Of a stretch of 6,353 nt of DNA, positions 1 to 5,893 are shown piece after piece. Where the stretch lies: contig CAJUMM010000128.1 in NCBI GenBank assembly GCA_910586955.1, positions 1 through 6,353 on the forward strand, given 5' to 3'. Origin of the DNA: an uncultured Lachnospiraceae bacterium (GTDB lineage: Bacteria; Bacillota; Clostridia; Lachnospirales; Lachnospiraceae). The notes under the pieces are model-generated. The model saw only the letters and a program-made list of their open reading frames with translations, was not told the DNA's origin and searched no databases. Within the stretch, counting starts at the first letter, position 1, and every line of letters starts with the position of its first letter. The position numbers were made by a program, and so were the translations under genes.

Positions 1-378
1 ACGGTGGGATGTTCGGACGACAACCGGGTAGTGCAGGTGATGGGAGGCCAGAAAGCCAATTATTCCGGCCGGGGACCTACTACGGCCTGCATCTGCAAGC
101 CGGACGTAACGGCTCCCGGTTCCTATCTGGTGTCCTGCAATGCCGGCTGGCAGAAGCGGGGAGCCAAAGCCTATGTAACCAAATCGGGAACATCCATGGC
201 TACGCCGGTAGTTACCGGGTGTCTGGCGCTTCTTCTGGGAAAAGAGCCGGAGCTGACCAATAAAGAGGTAAAGCTCCGGCTGCGATCTTCCTGCCGGGAC
301 TTAGGGCTGCCCAGAAACCAGCAGGGCTGGGGGATGATTTACCTGCCGGAACTTTTAAAGAACCGCAGCCGGGAATGA
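1..378 (+). CDS. S8 (subtilisin-like) serine protease, C-terminal part, 5' end outside window
   Basis: This is the last 125 residues of a subtilisin-family serine endopeptidase; the reading frame is open to the left edge, so the true start, the Asp and His blocks and any propeptide are not visible. Seen directly: a YSGRGPT block (fragment residues 21-27), KPDVTAPG (33-40), and the catalytic-serine motif GTSMATP (63-69, Ser65, codon 193-195), followed by the usual helix and an ELTNKEVK-type segment preceding the last helices. All serine-block positions are canonical, so it is probably an active peptidase. The block order and compact C-terminus resemble AprX/intracellular-type subtilases, where no C-terminal sorting signal follows the catalytic domain; none is seen here either. 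Six cysteines (fragment residues 4, 30, 32, 46, 74, 98) are many for a subtilase and would fit a cytoplasmic protein, which is inference. A second S8 gene follows after 48 bases in the same direction. Substrate unknown. Confidence 0.9.
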   Translation, partial: TVGCSDDNRVVQVMGGQKANYSGRGPTTACICKPDVTAPGSYLVSCNAGWQKRGAKAYVTKSGTSMATPVVTGCLALLLGKEPELTNKEVKLRLRSSCRDLGLPRNQQGWGMIYLPELLKNRSRE

Positions 379-426
379 AAACCGGGAAAACGCATAACCT
401 GTAGAAAGAGTATTGCGAGGTGCTGC

Positions 427-2124
427 ATGGCCGAAAACTGCAGGGAAAAGATTGTGTCGGAGGATTATGTGGATTTTATCTGGAGGGTAAACCAGAGTGT
501 GGTAGATCTGGAAAAGCAGTATCCCGAATACTGTATCCAGGTAATCAATACCTTTTACGCAGTATTTTATGTGGATTCCCAAATTCTGGAGCGCAACCAG
601 TTCCAGTACAATTATGAAGTATTCCCCTCCTTATATACCTTGTTGGAAAACGAGAACCTGGAGGAGAGCGGGATTATCCGCCTGCTGGAAAATTCCGTTT
701 TGAAGCTCCAGGGTGAGGGCGTGATTGTGGGTATTATCGACACGGGGATCGATTATACCAACCGGTGCTTCCGGAATATGGATGGAAGCAGCCGGATTTT
801 GGAGATCTGGGACCAGACGGATCAGAGCGGCCGTCTTCCCCAGGATATCAGCTATGGAAGCATTTATACCCGGGAGGAGATCGACAGGGCTTTGAGTTTG
901 GAAGATCCCTTCTCGGCAGTCCCGGTCCGGGATGAATCCGGCCATGGCACCCAGCTTGCCAGTATTGCGGCAGGCAGCTTTGACGAGGATCGGGGATGGT
1001 CGGGGGCAGCGCCTATGGCGGAGCTGGCTGTGGTGAAATTAAAGCCTGCCAAAGACTATCTGAAACGCTATTATATGGTGCGCCCGGAGGCGGACGCCTA
1101 TCAGGAGAATGACATTATGATGGGAGTCCGCTATTTAAGCGATCTGGCCTTCCGGGAGGAGAAGCCTTTGGTCATCTGCGTCGCTTTGGGAAGCAACCGG
1201 GGAGGCCACGAGGGAAATTCGCCCCTGTCTTCTATTTTGAATATGGCATCCGGCCGCTCACAGCGCTGTATCCTGGTAGCAGGGGGCAACGAGGCAAACC
1301 AAGGCCATCATTTCTACGGAAACCTGATGCAGGGCCAGTCCTATCAGGAGGTGGAGCTTCGGGTGGCGGAGGAGGAATACGGGCTGATGATGGAGCTTTG
1401 GAGCACTACGCCGGATCTCCTCTCCATCTCCCTGATCTCTCCGGCCGGGGAAGAAATTCCCCGGATCAGTTCCGAGCTGGGAAGCAGGCAGTATGATTTC
1501 CTCTTTGAGCGGACGGTGGTGTATATTGATTTTCAATCCCTGGATCCCAGCAGCGGGGATGAGATGATAAGGATCCGGATGTTTGCCCCTTCCCCCGGGA
1601 TCTGGAGGCTGCGGGTCTATGGAACCAGGGTCATTCATGGAATCTACAACATCTGGCTTCCGGTGACAGGCTTTATCTCCCCCGGGACCTTGTTTCCCAA
1701 TTCCAATCCGGATATTACGCTGACCTCCCCGGCCAACGCGGAAGGTCCCATTACCGTGGCGGGGTATCAGGTACAGAATGACAGCATTTACATTGCATCC
1801 AGCCGGGGATATACCAGAAAGGGGCGTATCAAGCCGGATATTGCGGCTCCGGGGGTGAAGGTTTCCGCTTTCGAGCCGGGGGACCGGTTTACCACCGTGA
1901 CGGGAACCAGTGCGGCTGCGGCCATTGCCGCAGGGGCTGCGGCCCTTCTGCTGGAGTGGGGCGTGGTGAGGGGAAACCGGCCTACCATGGGAACCCAGGA
2001 GATTAAACAGCTTTTTATCCGGGGAGCCAGGCGGAATCCAGGGGAGCTGTATCCCAACCGCTCCTGGGGCTATGGGGCCTTAAACCTCTACGACAGCTTT
2101 CAGCTTTTGGGGAGGTTTCAGTGA
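427..2124 (+). CDS. S8 family peptidase, Csp-like, with large insert and degenerate serine motif
   Basis: Complete 565-residue subtilisin-family protein. Residues 1 to about 90 have no signal peptide and probably form a propeptide-like domain. The Asp block is GIIDTGID (catalytic Asp105), the His block is ESGHGTQ (His173), the oxyanion Asn lies in AGGNEA (Asn288), and the Ser block is GTSAAAAIAAG (Ser495). The whole triad is therefore present, but the proline that normally follows four positions after the serine (GTSMAxP) is Ala499. About 140 residues (roughly 300-440), rich in predicted beta strands, separate the Asn and Ser blocks; Csp proteases of clostridia carry a jelly-roll domain at this place, and the SSRGYTRKGRIKPDIAAPG-type stretch resembles them. 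Csp proteins process the spore-cortex hydrolase SleC in some clostridia, but a spore role here is unproven. The ATG at 427 is supported by GAGG at 417-420 with 6-base spacing. No promoter is evident in the 48-base gap, so co-transcription with the upstream protease is likely. Confidence 0.88.
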   Translation: MAENCREKIVSEDYVDFIWRVNQSVVDLEKQYPEYCIQVINTFYAVFYVDSQILERNQFQYNYEVFPSLYTLLENENLEESGIIRLLENSVLKLQGEGVIVGIIDTGIDYTNRCFRNMDGSSRILEIWDQTDQSGRLPQDISYGSIYTREEIDRALSLEDPFSAVPVRDESGHGTQLASIAAGSFDEDRGWSGAAPMAELAVVKLKPAKDYLKRYYMVRPEADAYQENDIMMGVRYLSDLAFREEKPLVICVALGSNRGGHEGNSPLSSILNMASGRSQRCILVAGGNEANQGHHFYGNLMQGQSYQEVELRVAEEEYGLMMELWSTTPDLLSISLISPAGEEIPRISSELGSRQYDFLFERTVVYIDFQSLDPSSGDEMIRIRMFAPSPGIWRLRVYGTRVIHGIYNIWLPVTGFISPGTLFPNSNPDITLTSPANAEGPITVAGYQVQNDSIYIASSRGYTRKGRIKPDIAAPGVKVSAFEPGDRFTTVTGTSAAAAIAAGAAALLLEWGVVRGNRPTMGTQEIKQLFIRGARRNPGELYPNRSWGYGALNLYDSFQLLGRFQ

Positions 2125-2142
2125 ACTTTTTGGTCCAACGGC

Positions 2143-2171
2143 TTGCGAAGGCGGACGGGATGGACTATAAT
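2143..2171 (+). promoter_or_regulatory. Sigma-A-type promoter for icd
   Basis: A -35-like TTGCGA (2143-2148, four of six consensus bases) is separated by exactly 17 bases from a perfect -10 hexamer TATAAT (2166-2171). Transcription would begin near 2178, giving a leader of about 40 bases before the icd start codon. It sits in the only gap between the protease pair and icd, starting 18 bases after the protease stop codon. This suggests that icd and the two genes behind it can be expressed independently of the proteases. There is no extended -10 TG. No operator palindrome is obvious around it. Confidence 0.72.
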
Positions 2172-2205
2172 AGGGAACAGAATCGGCTTTCGGGCCGTTA
2201 GATCT

Positions 2206-2212
2206 GAGGAGG
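2206..2212 (+). promoter_or_regulatory. Ribosome binding site of icd
   Basis: GAGGAGG lies 7 bases before the ATG at 2220. It is the strongest Shine-Dalgarno sequence in the window and fixes the icd start. It fits high expression of a central-metabolism enzyme. Confidence 0.85.
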
Positions 2213-2219
2213 ACAGAAG

Positions 2220-3437
2220 ATGGAAAAAATCAAGATGCAGACGCCGCTGGTAGAGATGGACGGGGATGAGATGACCCGGATTCTCTGGAAGCTCATTAAG
2301 GAGGAGCTTCTGCTGCCGTTTGTGGATCTGAATACGGAATATTATGATCTGGGGCTTGAAAACCGGAATGCCACCGACGACCGGGTAACGGTGGAATCGG
2401 CTGAGGCCACCAAGAAATATGGGGTGGCTGTGAAGTGTGCCACCATTACCCCCAACGCGGCCCGGGTGGAGGAGTACGGCTTAAAAGAGATGTGGAAGAG
2501 CCCTAACGGGACCATCCGGGCCATTCTGGACGGAACAGTGTTCCGGGTTCCCATTATTGTAAAGGGCATTGAACCCTATGTGAAGACCTGGAAGAAGCCT
2601 ATTACGGTGGCCCGCCATGCCTATGGGGATGTGTATAAGGCCAGTGAGATGCGGATTCCCGGTCCCGGGAAATGCGAGCTGGTGTTTACCGGGGAAGACG
2701 GGAAAGAGATCCGGGAGACGGTCCATGAGTTCCGGGAGGGAGGCGTGGCCCAGGGCATGCACAATCTGGAGAGCTCCATAGAGAGCTTTGCCAGAAGCTG
2801 CTTTTCCTACGCCGTTTCCCAGAAGCAGGATTTGTGGTTTGCCACCAAGGATACCATTTCCAAAAAATACGATCACTTTTTCAAAGATACCTTCCAGGAA
2901 ATCTATGAGAAGGAGTATCAGGAAGAATTTGAGCGGCTGGGCCTTACCTATTTCTACACCCTCATTGACGACGCAGTGGCCCGTGTGGTGAAATCCGAGG
3001 GGGGCTATATCTGGGCCTGCAAGAATTACGACGGGGATGTGATGAGCGATCTCATCGCTACGGCCTTCGGGTCTCTGGCTATGATGACCTCCGTTCTGGT
3101 ATCTCCTAAGGGCTACTTTGAGTACGAGGCGGCCCACGGGACGGTACAGCGCCACTATTATAAATATTTGAAGGGGGAGGAGACCTCTACCAATTCCATA
3201 GCCACCATTTTTGCCTGGTCCGGAGCCTTAAAGAAGCGGGGAGAGCTGGACGGCAATGAAGAGCTGGCTCATTTTGCAGGCAAGCTTGAGGAGGCTTCCC
3301 TGAAAACCATTGAATCCGGGAAGATGACGAAAGATCTGGCATTGATCACCACCCTGCCGGATCCGACGGTACTTTCCAGTGAAGATTTTATCCGGGAGAT
3401 CCGGAAGACTTTAGAGGAACTTCTGCATGCTGTTTAA
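2220..3437 (+). CDS. icd: NADP-dependent isocitrate dehydrogenase, type II (eukaryote-like)
   Basis: Cytoplasmic enzyme that oxidatively decarboxylates isocitrate to 2-oxoglutarate with reduction of NADP; in anaerobic clostridia this usually feeds glutamate synthesis in a partial TCA pathway. The 405 residues align throughout with the human IDH1/IDH2 type rather than the E. coli Icd type. Visible motifs: MDGDEMTRILW near residue 13; the substrate loop WKSPNGTIR with Ser94, Asn96 and Arg100; Arg109; ARHAYGD with Arg132 and Tyr139; Lys210 in ATKDT; Asp250 in LIDD; the metal-binding aspartates Asp273 and Asp277 in YDGDVMSD; and HGTVQRH with Arg311 and His312. By family knowledge this last Arg-His pair binds the 2'-phosphate of NADP, which supports NADP over NAD. 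No catalytic residue is missing and length is normal. The start is set by GAGGAGG 7 bases upstream. Its last 11 bases overlap the next gene, which is unusual for icd. Confidence 0.97.
   Translation: MEKIKMQTPLVEMDGDEMTRILWKLIKEELLLPFVDLNTEYYDLGLENRNATDDRVTVESAEATKKYGVAVKCATITPNAARVEEYGLKEMWKSPNGTIRAILDGTVFRVPIIVKGIEPYVKTWKKPITVARHAYGDVYKASEMRIPGPGKCELVFTGEDGKEIRETVHEFREGGVAQGMHNLESSIESFARSCFSYAVSQKQDLWFATKDTISKKYDHFFKDTFQEIYEKEYQEEFERLGLTYFYTLIDDAVARVVKSEGGYIWACKNYDGDVMSDLIATAFGSLAMMTSVLVSPKGYFEYEAAHGTVQRHYYKYLKGEETSTNSIATIFAWSGALKKRGELDGNEELAHFAGKLEEASLKTIESGKMTKDLALITTLPDPTVLSSEDFIREIRKTLEELLHAV
3414..3418 (+). promoter_or_regulatory. Ribosome binding site of the MBOAT gene, inside icd
   Basis: GAGGA within the last codons of icd lies 8 bases before the ATG at 3427. 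It decides the start of the acyltransferase, whose MLFNSxxF N-terminus is the standard one for its family, and so supports a real 11-base gene overlap. Ribosomes finishing icd would pass directly over this site, so translational coupling is likely. Confidence 0.75.
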
Positions 3438-4881
3438 CTCCAACGCATTTTATGTGTTCCTGCCTGTGGTCTTTGCCGCCTACTGGGTGATCCCGGCCAA
3501 GCGCCGCTGGATCATCCTGCTGGTGTCCAGCTATTATTTTTATATGAGCTGGAATGTGAAATACGTGGCCCTGATTCTTCTAACCACGGTGGTTTCCTAC
3601 GGGACTGCGCTTCTCATGGAGAGAACAGAAAGCAGGAAAAAGAAAAAATTTTATATGGCTGCGGCTCTGGTTATCAGCCTGGGGGTCCTGTTTTTCTTTA
3701 AATATTTTAATTTTTTAAGCAGTTCCCTGAGGAGTTTCCTGGAGAAATTCGCCATTCCCGTACACGAAGTGACACTGAATCTCCTGCTCCCGGTGGGAAT
3801 TTCTTTCTATACCTTCCAGACCCTGAGCTATGTGATTGACGTGTACCGGGGAGAGGCCAAAGCCTGCCGCCATTTCGGCAAGTATGCCACTTTTATTGCC
3901 TTCTTCCCCCAGCTGGTGGCAGGACCCATTGAACGGACCCGGAATCTCCTGCCTCAGATTGAGAAGGAGCATTCCTTTGACTGTGAGAAAGCCATATATG
4001 GAGCCAAGATGATCGCCTGGGGATTTTTTAAGAAGGTGGCCATTGCGGATACCGTCGCCCCCTATGTGGATGTGATTTACAACGATGCAGGGCATTACAC
4101 GGGACTGCCTCTCCTGATGGCCACGGGGCTGTTTACCTTCCAGATTTACTGCGACTTTTCCGGGTATTCGGATATCGCCCTGGGTGTGGCCAAGCTTCTG
4201 GATATTGATCTTATGACAAATTTTAAAAGTCCTTATTTTGCGGCTTCCATCCGGGATTTCTGGAGCAGATGGCACATTTCCCTGTCTACCTGGTTCCGGG
4301 ATTATGTGTACATTCCTTTGGGGGGAAACCGAAGAGGCACCTGGCGCACCCGCTTGAATCTCATTGTAACCTTTCTGCTAAGCGGCCTCTGGCACGGGGC
4401 CAACTGGACCTATGTGATCTGGGGACTGATCCACGGCGCAGGACAGGCAGTGGAAAAGGAGTGGGATCGCAGGTTTCCGCCGAAAGGGAAAAGGCATTCC
4501 TGGGGCCGTGTCCTTTTAACCTTTCTTTTCGTGTGTTTTGCCTGGATTTTTTTCCGTGCCAACAGCCTCTCCGACGCAGGGTATGTGCTGAGCCATATCT
4601 TTGACGGCATTTCTGATCCGGTCCGCTATTTCCTGGACGGATACCAGGCCTACCGGATGGCCGGGGTGGCCCAGTCCTCCAATATGCAGACGCTTCTGAT
4701 CTGCGGGGCCTGTATTCTGGCTTTGCTTTTCCACGATTTTGTGGAGCTGCGCACCGGTTTCTGGACCTGGATGGGAAAGTACCAAAAGCCTGTCCGGTAT
4801 GGAATATATTTTCTTCTGCTTTTTATGGTGCTTTACAGCCGCCAGCCAGGAGAGTACGAGTTTGTTTACTTTCAGTTCTAA
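3427..4881 (+). CDS. MBOAT family membrane O-acyltransferase (AlgI/DltB-like)
   Basis: A 484-residue polytopic membrane protein of the AlgI branch of membrane-bound O-acyltransferases, which pass an acyl group from a cytoplasmic donor through the membrane for O-acylation of extracellular polymers. Seen: the family-typical N-terminus MLFNSNAFYVFLP; about ten to twelve hydrophobic segments (for example residues 6-22, 28-44, 47-65, 78-95, 118-140, 307-335, 362-378, 427-445, 461-478); FFPQLVAGPIER at 159-170; FSGYSDIA; RDFWSRWHISLSTWFRDY with His283; the signature SGLWHGANW with the presumed catalytic His323; and WIFFRAN near 374-379. Length matches AlgI-type proteins. It overlaps icd by 11 bases and is followed 12 bases later by an SGNH-like partner, the usual arrangement for AlgI-AlgJ/AlgX, PatA-PatB and DltB-DltD pairs. 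Which glycan or acyl group is used cannot be told: there are no alginate, peptidoglycan-acetylation or teichoic-acid (dltA/dltC) genes beside it. Confidence 0.94.
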   Translation: MLFNSNAFYVFLPVVFAAYWVIPAKRRWIILLVSSYYFYMSWNVKYVALILLTTVVSYGTALLMERTESRKKKKFYMAAALVISLGVLFFFKYFNFLSSSLRSFLEKFAIPVHEVTLNLLLPVGISFYTFQTLSYVIDVYRGEAKACRHFGKYATFIAFFPQLVAGPIERTRNLLPQIEKEHSFDCEKAIYGAKMIAWGFFKKVAIADTVAPYVDVIYNDAGHYTGLPLLMATGLFTFQIYCDFSGYSDIALGVAKLLDIDLMTNFKSPYFAASIRDFWSRWHISLSTWFRDYVYIPLGGNRRGTWRTRLNLIVTFLLSGLWHGANWTYVIWGLIHGAGQAVEKEWDRRFPPKGKRHSWGRVLLTFLFVCFAWIFFRANSLSDAGYVLSHIFDGISDPVRYFLDGYQAYRMAGVAQSSNMQTLLICGACILALLFHDFVELRTGFWTWMGKYQKPVRYGIYFLLLFMVLYSRQPGEYEFVYFQF

Positions 4882-4893
4882 ACGGAGAATGCA

Positions 4894-5883
4894 ATGAAAA
4901 AATTTTTGCGGAAAATGGCTCCTTTTATTCTCTTTATCGTGATTCTGGAGATTGCCATTCCCATAGCGGTGGATCCCTACAATGTGTTCCACTGGCGGAA
5001 AATCCGGGATAACGGGGTGGAGCCCAACAGCAATTATATTAAAATGGAATATGTGCTTCACAATCCGGACAAGTTTGACTCCTTCTTGTTCGGCTCTTCC
5101 CGGACAAGCTTCATCAACGTGGATCGGATCCCGGAGGGAAAGTGGTACAACATGTCCTATTCCGAGGGACTTCCCAGGGAACATCTGGAAAACTTAAGGG
5201 AACTGATTGACAAGGGCATTATTCCCAAGACGGTAATGGTGGGGATAGACAATATTTCCTGCTTCGTGGATCCGTCTCTCCATGAGAACCAGTTTTACCG
5301 GATTCCCTATCCCAGGAAGAATAAGCTGGCTTTCTACGCCAACTATTTCAGCTTCAAGGGAGTGCTGCTCTCTCTGGATGTAAGCCTGAAATACGAACCG
5401 GAGGATCCGGAGTATGTGGAACGATATTACCGGAATGGCTGCATCAGCCGCACCGGCTACTGGGGAGCGGGAATGGACATTCCCTACTGGGAAAATTATT
5501 ACGATGATTTTCTGGGGAGTGCCGTGGTGGATATCCGGAGGATTTACGAACTTTGTGAGGAATACGGGATCCGGCTGATTCTGTTTACCAATCCCATGTA
5601 CTATAAGACCTACGAGGAGTCCCAGCTCTACGGATACGATATTTTCCTGGGCTGGCTGGCCGGGCAGGTGGATTACTATAATTTCAGCGGTATCAACGAT
5701 ATTACAACCGATAAGGAGAATTATTTTGAGAACAGCCACTTCCGGCCGGAAGTGGGGGATCAGATGATTGACCGTATCTTCCGTGATGTGCGGGACGAGA
5801 AACTGGAGAGCCAGGGATTCGGCTATTATGTGACGGTAGATAATATAGAGGAATTTGAGAAAGCGCTGGGCAGTGGTTACTGA
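4894..5883 (+). CDS. Membrane-anchored SGNH/DltD-like partner of the MBOAT acyltransferase
   Basis: A 329-residue protein with a short basic N-terminus and one hydrophobic segment (about residues 9-27), probably an uncleaved anchor with the rest outside the cell. The serine block reads FLFGSSRTS (Gly67-Ser68-Ser69), comparable to the GSS form in DltD and related proteins; Ser69 aligns best with the GDSL nucleophile. A late block FENSHFRPEVGD holds the presumed catalytic His282, with Glu279 where Asp of the DxxH pair is usual. Between them are VMVGIDNIS (114-122) and LFTNPMYY (230-237). These features and the position right behind the MBOAT gene suggest that it completes or regulates O-acyl transfer onto a surface glycan. 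Family membership rests on short motifs and context, so the exact reaction (transferase or esterase) is open. Start: ATG with GGAG at 4884-4887, 6 bases upstream. The 3' end lies inside the 5861-5893 hairpin and overlaps the convergent ABC-F gene by 7 bases. Confidence 0.82.
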   Translation: MKKFLRKMAPFILFIVILEIAIPIAVDPYNVFHWRKIRDNGVEPNSNYIKMEYVLHNPDKFDSFLFGSSRTSFINVDRIPEGKWYNMSYSEGLPREHLENLRELIDKGIIPKTVMVGIDNISCFVDPSLHENQFYRIPYPRKNKLAFYANYFSFKGVLLSLDVSLKYEPEDPEYVERYYRNGCISRTGYWGAGMDIPYWENYYDDFLGSAVVDIRRIYELCEEYGIRLILFTNPMYYKTYEESQLYGYDIFLGWLAGQVDYYNFSGINDITTDKENYFENSHFRPEVGDQMIDRIFRDVRDEKLESQGFGYYVTVDNIEEFEKALGSGY

Positions 5884-5893
5884 GCCAGCGCTT
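5861..5893. terminator. Hairpin containing both convergent stop codons, likely bidirectional terminator
   Basis: Perfect 9-base arms AAGCGCTGG (5861-5869) and CCAGCGCTT (5885-5893) enclose a second 4-base stem, CAGT (5871-5874) with ACTG (5879-5882), around the loop GGTT (5875-5878); only one base on the left and two on the right are unpaired between the stems. The plus-strand TGA (5881-5883) of the SGNH gene and the minus-strand TAA (5877-5879) of the ABC-F gene both fall inside it. It is the only strong inverted repeat seen in the window and sits exactly where two transcripts meet. Neither side has a good uninterrupted T tract (CCCATTGTTCAT to the right; TTCTCAAATTCC reading left), so intrinsic termination may be modest. 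Confidence 0.68.

Noticed and set aside
367..390. Short repeated CCGGGAA at the end of the first protease and in the following gap
   Set aside because: Two 7-base copies only, in GC-rich sequence; the CCGG pairing gives just a 4-base stem, not a terminator or a repeat element.
2133..2156. Imperfect inverted repeat (GTCC...GGAC) after the protease stop, as a possible terminator
   Set aside because: The inner part pairs poorly, no T tract follows, and it overlaps the -35 region of the icd promoter.
2184..2197. Small CGGC/GCCG hairpin in the icd leader as a regulatory element
   Set aside because: Only a 4-base stem with a 6-base loop in a 40-base leader; too weak to call a riboswitch or attenuator.
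2481..3155. 224-codon open frame on the minus strand opposite icd
   Set aside because: It lies wholly within a complete, fully conserved icd gene, has no recognisable motif, and is the kind of antisense shadow expected from strong third-position bias.
4516..5184. 222-codon minus-strand frame across the MBOAT/SGNH junction
   Set aside because: It spans two well-supported plus-strand genes and shows no conserved motif; antisense shadow.
5677..5682. Perfect TATAAT hexamer within the SGNH gene
   Set aside because: The bases at the -35 distance (GGCTGG) do not resemble TTGACA and there is no gene start downstream on that strand.
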